NCBI RefSeq assembly: GCF_008801915.1
Contig: NZ_VZOV01000012.1
Coordinates: 95,507 to 159,506 of the forward strand
Origin: Cupriavidus gilardii
GTDB lineage: Bacteria; Pseudomonadota; Gammaproteobacteria; Burkholderiales; Burkholderiaceae
Length of the DNA: 64,000 nucleotides
Reading direction: 5' to 3'
The position numbers and the translations under genes were made by a program. Every line of letters begins with the position of its first letter. Within the stretch, counting starts at the first letter, position 1. A model generated the notes under the pieces. The model worked only from the letters and a program-made list of their open reading frames with translations, was not told the DNA's origin and searched no databases. Shown here in pieces: positions 56,586-64,000 of this stretch.

Positions 56586-59207
56586 TCACGCCGCCGATGC
56601 GGACGCCGCCGCCTGGGCCGCCTTGGTCGAATCGAGGAAGTCCTGCGCGAAGCGCTGCAGCACGCCGCCGGCCTCGTAGATCGACACTTCCTCGGCGGTA
56701 TCGAGCCGGCAGGTCACCGCGGTCTCGACGCGCTCGCCGTTCTTGCGATGGATCACCAGCGTAAGCTCCGCACGCGGCTTGCGCTCGCCGATCACGTCGA
56801 AGGTCTCGGTGCCGTCGATCTGCAGCGTCAGCCGGTTGGTGCCGGGCTTGAACTCCAGCGGCAGCACGCCCATGCCGATCAGATTGGTGCGGTGGATGCG
56901 CTCGAAGCCCTCTGCGACGATCGCCTCGACGCCGGCCAGCCGCACACCCTTGGCCGCCCAGTCGCGCGACGAGCCCTGGCCATAATCGGCGCCCGCGATG
57001 ATGATCAGCGGCTGCTTGCGTTCCATATAGGTCTCGATCGCTTCCCACATCCGCACGACCTTGCCGTCCGGCTCGATGCGCGCCAGCGAACCCTTCTTGA
57101 CCTTGCCGTCGACCACCGCCATTTCATTGACCAGCGTCGGGTTGGCGAAGGTCGCGCGCTGCGCGGTCAGGTGGTCGCCGCGGTGGGTCGCGTACGAGTT
57201 GAAGTCCTCCTCGGGCAGGCCCATCTTCGCCAGGTATTCGCCGGCGGCGCTGTCGGGCAGGATCGCGTTGGACGGCGACAGATGGTCGGTGGTGATGTTG
57301 TCGCCGAGCACCGCCAGCGGACGCAGGCCCTTGAGCGTGCGCTCGCCGGCCAGCGCGCCTTCCCAGTACGGCGGGCGGCGGATATAGGTGCTCTGCGGCC
57401 GCCAGTCGTACAGCGGACTGATCGTCTCGGCGTTGGCGGCCTGCACCGCGAACATCGGCTCGTAGACCTTGCGGAACTGCTCGGGCTTGACGCTTTGCGC
57501 GACGATCGCGTCGATCTCCTCGTCGCTCGGCCAGATGTCCTTCAGCGTCACCGGCTGGCCGTTCGCGTCGTGGCCCAGCACGTCCCGCTCGATGTCGAAG
57601 CGGATGGTGCCGGCGATCGCGTAGGCCACCACCAGCGGCGGCGAGGCCAGGAAGGCCTGCTTCGCGTAAGGATGGATGCGGCCGTCGAAATTGCGGTTGC
57701 CGGACAGCACCGCGGTCGCATACAGATCGCGTTCGACGATCTCCTGCTGGATCGCCGGATCGAGCGCCCCGGACATGCCGTTGCAGGTCGTGCAGGCGAA
57801 CGCGACGATGCCGAAGCCGAGCCGTTCGAGTTCGGGCAGCAGGCCGGCTTCTTCCAGATACAGCTGCACGACCTTGGAGCCCGGTGCCAGCGAGGACTTG
57901 ACCCAGGGCTTGCGCGTCAGGCCGCGCGCGTTGGCGTTGCGCGCCAGCAGGCCGGCGGCGATCACGTTGCGCGGGTTGCTGGTGTTGGTGCAGCTGGTGA
58001 TGGCGGCGATGATCACGGCGCCGTCGGGCATCTGCCCCGGCACCTCTTCCCACTTGGCGGCGATGCCGCGTTCGGCCAGCGCGGTGGTCGGCAGGCGCTT
58101 GTGCGGGTTCGACGGACCGGCCATGTTGCGGACCACGGTCGACAGGTCGAACTCCAGCGTGCGCTCGTATTCGGCGTGCTGAAGGGTATCGGCCCACAGG
58201 CCGGCGGTCTTCGCATAGGTCTCGACCAGGCGCACCTGCTCGTCGCTGCGCCCGGTCAGGCGCAGATAGTCGATGGTCTGGCCGTCGATGAAGAACATCG
58301 CGGCGGTGGCGCCGTATTCGGGCGCCATGTTCGAGATGGTCGCGCGATCGCCCAGCGTCAGGCTGGCCGCGCCTTCGCCGCGGAACTCGAGATAGGCGCC
58401 GACCACGCGCTGGCTGCGCAGGAACTCGGTCAGCGCCAGCACGATATCGGTCGCGGTGATGCCCGGCTGCGGCTTGCCGCGCAGCTCGACGCCGACGATG
58501 TCCGGCAGCCGCATCCAAGAGGCGCGGCCCAGCATCACGTTCTCGGCCTCGAGGCCGCCCACGCCGATGGCGATCACGCCCAGCGCGTCGACGTGCGGGG
58601 TATGGCTGTCGGTGCCGACCAGCGTGTCGGGGTAGGCCACGCCGTCGACCGCATGGATCACCGGCGACATCCGCTCCAAATTGATCTGGTGCATGATGCC
58701 GTTGCCCGGCGGGATCACGTCGACGTTCTTGAACGCCTTGCGAGTCCACTCGATGAAATGGAAGCGGTCCTCGTTGCGGCGCTCCTCGATCGCGCGGTTC
58801 TTGGCGAACGCGTCCTTGTCGAAACCGCCGTGCTCGACCGCCAGCGAATGGTCGACAATCAGCTGTACCGGCACCACCGGATTGACCTGGGCCGGATCGC
58901 CGCCCTGGTCGGCAATCGCGTCGCGCAGGCCGGCCAGGTCGACCAGCGCGGTCTGGCCGAGGATGTCGTGGCAGACCACGCGCGCGGGAAACCACGGGAA
59001 GTCCAGATCGCGCTTGCGCTCGATCAGCTGCGTCAGCGCTGCCGTCAGCAGCGACGGGTCGCAGCGGCGCACCAGGTTTTCGGCGAGCACGCGCGAGGTG
59101 TAGGGCAGCGTGTCATAGGCGCCGGGCTGGATCGCATCGACCGCGGCGCGTGCGTCGAAATAGTCCAGGCCCGTGCCGGGCAGCGGTTTGCGGAAGGCAG
59201 TATTCAT
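56586..59207 (-). CDS. acnD: 2-methylcitrate dehydratase, Fe/S-dependent (AcnD)
   Basis: AcnD is an aconitase-family [4Fe-4S] enzyme that dehydrates 2-methylcitrate. The 873-residue protein has the cluster cysteines C406 (SCTNTSNP), C472 and C475 (CTTCNGMSG), TDSHTPHVDALGV and the swivelling-domain motif GADYGQGSSRDWAAKGVRL. Length and pairing with prpF separate it from housekeeping aconitase A. It follows prpC by 109 bases, in which a hairpin lies. Confidence 0.95.
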   Translation of the reverse strand: MNTAFRKPLPGTGLDYFDARAAVDAIQPGAYDTLPYTSRVLAENLVRRCDPSLLTAALTQLIERKRDLDFPWFPARVVCHDILGQTALVDLAGLRDAIADQGGDPAQVNPVVPVQLIVDHSLAVEHGGFDKDAFAKNRAIEERRNEDRFHFIEWTRKAFKNVDVIPPGNGIMHQINLERMSPVIHAVDGVAYPDTLVGTDSHTPHVDALGVIAIGVGGLEAENVMLGRASWMRLPDIVGVELRGKPQPGITATDIVLALTEFLRSQRVVGAYLEFRGEGAASLTLGDRATISNMAPEYGATAAMFFIDGQTIDYLRLTGRSDEQVRLVETYAKTAGLWADTLQHAEYERTLEFDLSTVVRNMAGPSNPHKRLPTTALAERGIAAKWEEVPGQMPDGAVIIAAITSCTNTSNPRNVIAAGLLARNANARGLTRKPWVKSSLAPGSKVVQLYLEEAGLLPELERLGFGIVAFACTTCNGMSGALDPAIQQEIVERDLYATAVLSGNRNFDGRIHPYAKQAFLASPPLVVAYAIAGTIRFDIERDVLGHDANGQPVTLKDIWPSDEEIDAIVAQSVKPEQFRKVYEPMFAVQAANAETISPLYDWRPQSTYIRRPPYWEGALAGERTLKGLRPLAVLGDNITTDHLSPSNAILPDSAAGEYLAKMGLPEEDFNSYATHRGDHLTAQRATFANPTLVNEMAVVDGKVKKGSLARIEPDGKVVRMWEAIETYMERKQPLIIIAGADYGQGSSRDWAAKGVRLAGVEAIVAEGFERIHRTNLIGMGVLPLEFKPGTNRLTLQIDGTETFDVIGERKPRAELTLVIHRKNGERVETAVTCRLDTAEEVSIYEAGGVLQRFAQDFLDSTKAAQAAASASAA

Positions 59208-59269
59208 GGGGAGGGGATCGATACGGGGTCGTGCTCGGCGCGCCGTGGAATGTCTCGGGGGACTACAGT

Positions 59270-59302
59270 ACGGAAGCGGGCGCGTGGTGCGGCCGCTTCC
59301 GT
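59270..59302 (-). promoter_or_regulatory. Hairpin between prpC and acnD
   Basis: ACGGAAGCGG (59270-59279) pairs perfectly with CCGCTTCCGT (59293-59302) around a 13-base loop, just after the prpC stop (59317). It may stabilise or partly attenuate the transcript and set the ratio of prpBC to acnD-prpF products. Confidence 0.5.
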
Positions 59303-59316
59303 TTGCGTCTGCCGGA

Positions 59317-60477
59317 TCAGCGGCGCTTCTCGATCGGCACGAACTTCAGGTTGTCCGGGCCGATGTAGTTGGCGCTCGGGCGGATGATCTTGTTGTCGAT
59401 GCGCTGCTCGATGATGTGCGCGGCCCAGCCCGAAGTCCGCGCGATCACGAACAGCGGCGTGAACATCGCGGTCGGCACGCCCATCATGTGGTAGCTGACC
59501 GCGCTGAACCAGTCGAGGTTGGGGAACATCTTCTTGATGTCCCACATCGTGGTCTCGAGCCGCTCGGCGATGTCGAACATCTTCATCGAGCCGGCGTCCT
59601 TCGACAGGCGGCGCGCGACTTCCTTGATCACCTGGTTGCGCGGATCGCCGGTCGTGTAGACCGGATGGCCGAAGCCGATCACGACTTCCTTGTTCTCGAC
59701 GCGGCGGGTGATGTCGGCCTGTGCCTCGTCGGGCGTGTCGTAGCGCTTCTGGATCTCGAACGCGACCTCGTTGGCGCCGCCGTGCTTGGGGCCGCGCAGC
59801 GCGCCGATCGCGCCGCAGATTGCCGAGTAGATGTCGGAACCGGTGCCGGCGATCACGCGGCCGGTGAAGGTCGAGGCGTTGAATTCGTGCTCCGCGTACA
59901 GGATCAGCGAGGTGTGCATCGCACGCTCCCACAGCTCGCTGGGCTTGCGGCCGTGCAGCAGGTGCAGGAAGTGGCCGCCGATCGAATCGTCGTCGGTTTC
60001 GACCTCGATGCGCCGGCCGTTATGGCTGTAGTGGTACCAGTACAGCAGCATCGAGCCGAGCGAAGCCATCAGGCGGTCGGCGATGTCGCGCGCGCCCGGC
60101 AGATTGTGGTCTTCCTTCTCGGGCAGCACGGTGCCGAGCACCGACACGCCGGTGCGCATCACGTCCATCGGATGGGCCGAGGCGGGGACCCATTCGAGCG
60201 CCGCCTTGACGTTGGCGGGCAGGCCGCGCAGCGCGCGCAGCTTGGTCTTGTAGCCGTTCAGCTCGGCCTGGGTCGGCAGCTTGCCGTGCACCAGCAGATA
60301 GGCGATCTCTTCGAACTCGCAGGTCTCGGCGACGTCGAGGATGTCGTAGCCGCGATAGTGCAGGTCGTTGCCGCTGCGGCCGACCGTGCACAGCGCGGTA
60401 TTGCCGGCGACGACGCCGGACAGCGCGACGGATTTCTTGGGCTTCGGGGTGGCTTGCGCCGGAGTGGCTTCGGACAT
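59317..60477 (-). CDS. prpC: 2-methylcitrate synthase
   Basis: PrpC condenses propionyl-CoA with oxaloacetate. AAGGAG precedes ATG 60477, giving 386 residues. Citrate-synthase landmarks are [20 protein letters not shown], the catalytic histidines in [13 protein letters not shown] and the [13 protein letters not shown] block, and [20 protein letters not shown]; the GPKHGGANE segment is typical of PrpC-type enzymes. It lies 28 bases after prpB. Confidence 0.97.
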   Translation of the reverse strand: MSEATPAQATPKPKKSVALSGVVAGNTALCTVGRSGNDLHYRGYDILDVAETCEFEEIAYLLVHGKLPTQAELNGYKTKLRALRGLPANVKAALEWVPASAHPMDVMRTGVSVLGTVLPEKEDHNLPGARDIADRLMASLGSMLLYWYHYSHNGRRIEVETDDDSIGGHFLHLLHGRKPSELWERAMHTSLILYAEHEFNASTFTGRVIAGTGSDIYSAICGAIGALRGPKHGGANEVAFEIQKRYDTPDEAQADITRRVENKEVVIGFGHPVYTTGDPRNQVIKEVARRLSKDAGSMKMFDIAERLETTMWDIKKMFPNLDWFSAVSYHMMGVPTAMFTPLFVIARTSGWAAHIIEQRIDNKIIRPSANYIGPDNLKFVPIEKRR

Positions 60478-60505
60478 GGCGTCTCCTTGCTTCGCTCTGT
60501 TCTGG

Positions 60506-61414
60506 TTACTTGGCCTTGGCTTGCGCGAACAGCGCATCCAGCTTCTGTTCGTATGCATGGTAGCCGATGCTCTCGTAGAGCTCGGCGCGCGTCTGCATGG
60601 TGTCCAGCACGTTCTGCTGCGTGCCGTCGCGACGGATCGCCGCGTAGACGTTCTCCGCGGCCTTGTTCATCGCGCGGAATGCCGACAGCGGATAGAGGAT
60701 CATCGCGACGCCGGCTCCGGCCAGCTCGTCGCGGGTGAACAGCGGCGTGGCGCCGAATTCGGTGATGTTGGCCAGCACGGGGACCTTCACCGCGTCGACG
60801 AACTTGCGGTACATCGACAGGTCGGTCATCGCCTCGGGGAAGATCGCATCGGCGCCGGCCTCGACGCAGGCCACCGCGCGTTCGATCGCCTTGTCCAGGC
60901 CCTCGACCGCCAGCGCATCGGTGCGCGCCATGATGACGAAATGCTCGTCGGTGCGGGCATCGACCGCGGCCTTGATGCGGTCGACCATCTCGTCCTGCGA
61001 GACGATCTCCTTGTTGGGCCGGTGGCCGCAGCGCTTGGCGCCGACCTGGTCCTCGATGTGCATCGCGGCCGCGCCGAACTTGATCAGCGAGCGGGTGGTA
61101 CGAGCCACGTTGAACGCCGAGGCGCCGAAGCCCGTGTCGACATCGACCAGCAGCGGCACGTCGCAGACGTCCGAGATGCGGCGGATGTCGGTCAGCACGT
61201 CGTCGAGGTTCGAAATGCCGAGGTCGGGCAGACCCAGCGAGCCGGCCGCGACACCGCCGCCGGACAGATAGATCGCGCGGTAGCCGGCGCGCTTGGCCAG
61301 CAGGGCGTGGTTGGCGTTGATGGTGCCGACGACCTGCAGCGGCTGCTCGTCGGCCAGCGCCTGGCGGAAACGGGCGCCCGCCGAGCGGGCCAGGTCTTGG
61401 GAAGTCAGGGTCAT
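60506..61414 (-). CDS. prpB: 2-methylisocitrate lyase
   Basis: PrpB cleaves 2-methylisocitrate to pyruvate and succinate. ATG 61414 is used (AGGA upstream; 302 residues), although the frame opens earlier. The family is shown by [20 protein letters not shown] (Mg ligands), [20 protein letters not shown] with the catalytic cysteine of KRCGH, and [10 protein letters not shown]. It is the first gene of the sigma54-driven operon. Confidence 0.97.
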   Translation of the reverse strand: MTLTSQDLARSAGARFRQALADEQPLQVVGTINANHALLAKRAGYRAIYLSGGGVAAGSLGLPDLGISNLDDVLTDIRRISDVCDVPLLVDVDTGFGASAFNVARTTRSLIKFGAAAMHIEDQVGAKRCGHRPNKEIVSQDEMVDRIKAAVDARTDEHFVIMARTDALAVEGLDKAIERAVACVEAGADAIFPEAMTDLSMYRKFVDAVKVPVLANITEFGATPLFTRDELAGAGVAMILYPLSAFRAMNKAAENVYAAIRRDGTQQNVLDTMQTRAELYESIGYHAYEQKLDALFAQAKAK

Positions 61415-61448
61415 GGTGGCGTCCTGGTGAGCGGAATGCAGGCTGAGC

Positions 61449-61464
61449 GCAAGCGGCGTGCCAA
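61449..61464 (-). promoter_or_regulatory. Sigma54 (-24/-12) promoter of the prp operon
   Basis: On the minus strand TTGGCACGCCGCTTGC matches the consensus TGGCACG-N4-TTGC exactly, with the downstream edge 34 bases before the prpB start. Transcription would begin near 61437. The divergent prpR encodes the sigma54 activator. Confidence 0.93.
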
Positions 61465-61561
61465 GGGCTGGCCTGGCGGCGACCAAGCCCGGTTTGGTCA
61501 GGCCGGGCAAGGGATTGCCGGGTCTTCCGCCACTTCAGGTGATGTACGCGGCGCTCCATTT

Positions 61562-61601
61562 GCATTTCAAATTTGAATTCCATGATGGTGGATTGAAATG
61601 C
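61562..61601. promoter_or_regulatory. Probable PrpR enhancer (inverted repeat)
   Basis: GCATTTCAA (61562-61570) is mirrored by TTGAAATGC (61593-61601), with a CAAATTTG palindrome at 61568-61575. The site is about 100-150 bases upstream of the -24/-12 promoter, the usual enhancer distance. Confidence 0.65.
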
Positions 61602-61709
61602 AGCACCGGAGGGCGCAGAATGCGGCGACAGTGCGTCAACGTCCTATTGTGGCCGCTTTTGTTCATCCGCTGGCCGCGGCTTGCGGCGTTCGGTTTTTTC
61701 TTTCGATCG

Positions 61710-63671
61710 ATGACTCCCGCTACCCCCATCCCCCCTGGCCGGCCTCGCATCTGGGCGGTCGGCATCAGCCGCCTGTCGCGCGCGTTCGCCGATCTGATTC
61801 CTTCCTATGCCGCCCAGGCCGACTTTCGGCTGGTCGGCAAAGGCTACGAGGCCGCCGCCACCGCGATCGCGCGGGAGGCCAGGGAAGGGCGGCTCGACGC
61901 GGTGGTCGCCGCCGGCTCGAATGGGGCCTATCTGCGCCAGCATGTGGACGTGCCGGTCACGCTGGTCAAGGTGACCGGGTTCGACGTGCTCAGCGCGCTC
62001 GCCACCGCGCGGCGCATCTCGCCGCGGGTCGCGCTGGTGACGCACGCCGCTACCTACCCGGAAGTCGACGAGTTCGCCCGCGCGTTCGATCTGCCGATTC
62101 CGTCGTACACGTATCTGACCGAGGATGACGCCGCGGTCCGCGTCAAGGCGCTGCGGCAGGAGGGCATCGAGGTCGTGGTCGGGCCGGGGCTCGTGACCGA
62201 GCTTGCGGACCGGCTCGGGTTGACCGGGGTGTTCCTGTACTCGGGGCAGTCGGTCAAGCTTGCGCTCGAGGACGCGATCGAGGCGGCGCGGTTGCGGCGC
62301 ATCGAATCGAGCCGGCGGGAGTACGTCAATACGATCCTTGCGCATCTGAACGAAGGCGTCGCGGCCGTCGATGCCGACGGGCGGATCCAGTCGTTCAATC
62401 CGGCGATGGAGCGCTTTCTGGGTACGCCGGCCGCCGATGCGGTCGGCCGCAAGTTGCAGGGTCTCGCGCCCGATCTGTCGCTGGACAGCGTGATGCGGAC
62501 CGGCACCAAGGAGCTCGAGGCGATCCACAAGCTGGGCGATCGCATGGTCGTGGTCAACCGGATTCCGATCGTGACGGAGGGCGGCCCGGCCGGTGCGGTG
62601 CTGACGATCCAGGATGCCAATGCGATTCAGCGCGTCGACCGTCATCTGCGCCGGCGCGCCAGTGCGCGCACCACCGGCGTTCGTTACCGGCTCGACGATC
62701 TGGCAGGCGAATCGCCGGCCATGCGCCAGTTGCGCGAACTGGCGCGGCGCTATGCGGCGGTCGATTCGACCGTGCTGATCAGTGGGGAGAGCGGTACCGG
62801 CAAGGAGGTGCTGGCGCAGGGCATGCACGACGCCAGTCCGCGCCGCGCGTTTCCGTTCGTCGCGGTCAATTGCGCGGCGTTTCCGGAGGCGCTGCTCGAG
62901 AGCGAACTGTTCGGCTACGAGGAGGGCGCGTTCACCGGCGCCCGGCGCGGCGGCAAGGCTGGCCTGTTCGAATCGGCGCACAACGGCACGCTGTTCCTGG
63001 ACGAGGTCGGCGACATGCCGCCCGCGCTGCAGACGCGGCTGCTGCGCGTGCTGCAGGAAAAGCAGGTGCTGCCGATCGGCGGCGTCGATGCGGTGCCGGT
63101 CAATGTGCGCGTGATCGCCGCCACCCACCGGGATCTTGCCGCGCTCGTGCGCGACGGCGCCTTCCGGCAGGACCTCTATTACCGGTTGAATATCCTGCGT
63201 ATCGCCATGCCGCCGCTACGCGAACGCAAGGTCGACCTGCCGGAACTGGCCGAGCTGCTGTACCGGCGCGCGCAGCAACGGCTCGGGCTGCCGCGTCCGG
63301 GCAGCCTGCCGGAAGCGGCGCGCAGCCGGCTGGCCGCGTATGGCTGGCCCGGCAATATCCGTGAGCTGGAGAACGTGGTGGAACGGATCGCCGTGTTGCT
63401 GGCGGGGAGGGCGCTGGAGGAGCGGGCGTTGGTGCGCGAGTTGCAGGCGACCGTTCCCGAGTTGTTCGGCAGCGAAGGGAAGGAGGCGACGCCCTCTGTG
63501 GCGGTCAGTGCGCGAGCGGGCAACCGTTCGCTGGCCGGTGTGGCCCGTTCGTCCCAGGCGGAACATATTCGCCGTGTGCTGGACGAATGCGGTGGGGATC
63601 GCACCGCGGCGTGCCACCTGCTGGGCATCAGTCCCACGACCTTGTGGCGGCGACTCAAGGAGGCAGCTTAG
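61710..63671 (+). CDS. prpR: Sigma54-dependent propionate catabolism activator
   Basis: The 653-residue protein has the PrpR N-terminal sensor domain (about 12-185, which binds 2-methylcitrate in studied homologues), a PAS segment (VNTILAHLNEGVAAVDADGR), the AAA+ sigma54 domain (GESGTGKEV Walker A, ELFGYEEGAFTGA with the GAFTGA loop, FLDEVGDMPPALQTRLLRVL) and a Fis-type C-terminal helix-turn-helix (GDRTAACHLLGISPTTLWRRL). ATG 61710 has no strong ribosome-binding site; ATG 61620 is an alternative. It is divergent from prpB. Confidence 0.95.
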   Translation: MTPATPIPPGRPRIWAVGISRLSRAFADLIPSYAAQADFRLVGKGYEAAATAIAREAREGRLDAVVAAGSNGAYLRQHVDVPVTLVKVTGFDVLSALATARRISPRVALVTHAATYPEVDEFARAFDLPIPSYTYLTEDDAAVRVKALRQEGIEVVVGPGLVTELADRLGLTGVFLYSGQSVKLALEDAIEAARLRRIESSRREYVNTILAHLNEGVAAVDADGRIQSFNPAMERFLGTPAADAVGRKLQGLAPDLSLDSVMRTGTKELEAIHKLGDRMVVVNRIPIVTEGGPAGAVLTIQDANAIQRVDRHLRRRASARTTGVRYRLDDLAGESPAMRQLRELARRYAAVDSTVLISGESGTGKEVLAQGMHDASPRRAFPFVAVNCAAFPEALLESELFGYEEGAFTGARRGGKAGLFESAHNGTLFLDEVGDMPPALQTRLLRVLQEKQVLPIGGVDAVPVNVRVIAATHRDLAALVRDGAFRQDLYYRLNILRIAMPPLRERKVDLPELAELLYRRAQQRLGLPRPGSLPEAARSRLAAYGWPGNIRELENVVERIAVLLAGRALEERALVRELQATVPELFGSEGKEATPSVAVSARAGNRSLAGVARSSQAEHIRRVLDECGGDRTAACHLLGISPTTLWRRLKEAA

Positions 63672-63700
63672 GGCACGTCAGCGGCGGCGTGAAAAAGCGC

Positions 63701-63729
63701 TTGCAATGGCTGTCACGCTCCCTTAATAT
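63701..63729 (+). promoter_or_regulatory. rRNA operon promoter P1
   Basis: TTGCAA (63701-63706) and TAATAT (63724-63729) are separated by 17 bases, 30 bases after the prpR stop. A second promoter and rRNA leader follow. Confidence 0.65.
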
Positions 63730-63821
63730 TCGCCCCCTCGCAGCCGAACGGCGGCGGGGTTGGCGGGGAAGGCGAAGGCGCTGCGGTGCTGGAGCCGCAG
63801 CAAAAAAGTGCTGACAACCTG

Positions 63822-63850
63822 TTGACGAGAAGCGAAATGTTCTGCATAAT
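63822..63850 (+). promoter_or_regulatory. rRNA operon promoter P2
   Basis: TTGACG (63822-63827) and CATAAT (63845-63850) with a 17-base spacer. It is followed at short distance by an rRNA leader with boxA, as in other Burkholderiales rrn operons. Confidence 0.75.
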
Positions 63851-63905
63851 CTCGTTTCTCTGCTGCTGACAATGCAGCGACGCGAACGGCAAAGCCGGCC
63901 GCGCA

Positions 63906-63916
63906 GTTCTTTAACA
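63906..63916 (+). promoter_or_regulatory. rRNA leader boxA-like antitermination element
   Basis: TTCTTTAACAA resembles the NusB/NusE boxA of rrn leaders, and the sequence after it (GATAAGTGTGGGCG, 63927-63940) is the typical beta-proteobacterial pre-16S leader. The 16S gene is expected just beyond 64000. Confidence 0.8.
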
Positions 63917-64000
63917 AACGAACAACCGATAAGTGTGGGCGCTCGATAGCGGCAGTCACAGCGGGTCTTCGGATCCGTGGCTCAAAAGTTATCAAGTGCT

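Noticed and set aside
56547..59387. 946-codon open frame opposite acnD
   Set aside because: It is an antisense shadow; the acnD frame carries the Fe-S cysteines and full aconitase motifs.

Overview
The window is GC-rich chromosomal DNA from a beta-proteobacterium, most likely a Burkholderiaceae member close to Cupriavidus/Ralstonia. The basis is the 2-methylcitrate cluster of the prpR | prpB-prpC-acnD-prpF type, a queE with the Burkholderia-style CX14CX2C cluster motif, abundant LysR regulators and Bug-type receptors, and an rRNA operon leader at the right edge. No phage or insertion sequence was recognised.

Region 1 (1-23,956) is a metabolic accessory stretch. It has a CoA-transferase/enoyl-CoA hydratase pair with an aldehyde dehydrogenase and LysR gene, an AraC regulator, a TetR gene with palindromes in front of both itself and a membrane-protein gene, and LysR/SnoaL-like and HxlR/MFS divergent pairs. 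A Phd/Doc-type toxin-antitoxin pair lies in lower-GC DNA. A LysE exporter with LysR follows, then an acyl-CoA block: hydrolase, frameshifted ADP-forming acyl-CoA synthetase, acyl-CoA dehydrogenase, LysR, MmgE/PrpD and a Bug receptor. It ends with a MarR gene and a GST-SMR-azoreductase operon behind a near-perfect 31-bp palindrome.

Region 2 (24,073-32,195) holds a Fur-box-preceded TonB receptor, a LysR gene with a probable 3' frameshift, an MFS transporter, an AbiE-type toxin-antitoxin pair, and a TetR/SDR divergent pair with a perfect operator-like inverted repeat.

Region 3 (32,260-41,862) is the most unusual part. A strong sigma70-like promoter and a roughly 210-nt leader with three hairpins precede two tandem amidohydrolase-2 paralogues, the first lacking the HxH metal ligands. 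A UbiD-family decarboxylase, a UbiX flavin prenyltransferase and a COG0523 GTPase with a His-rich metal loop follow. An AraC regulator is then transcribed away from an NCS2 nucleobase-type permease and a guanine/triazine-type deaminase. Together these look like uptake, hydrolytic deamination and prenyl-FMN-dependent decarboxylation of an N-heterocyclic acid. The substrate cannot be read from sequence.

Region 4 (41,937-55,198) is more housekeeping in character: a secreted Gly/Ser-rich protein, MFS/LysR pair, queE-queD-tadA-ldcA, an ABC-F ATPase, an aldehyde dehydrogenase, a penicillin-acylase-family Ntn hydrolase, a DUF1289 protein and a hotdog thioesterase. Two clear intrinsic terminators lie here.

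Region 5 (55,345-63,671) is the methylcitrate propionate pathway, with a textbook sigma54 promoter before prpB and the sigma54 activator prpR divergent. The last 330 bases carry tandem rRNA-type promoters and a boxA-like antiterminator; the 16S gene should begin just beyond the window.
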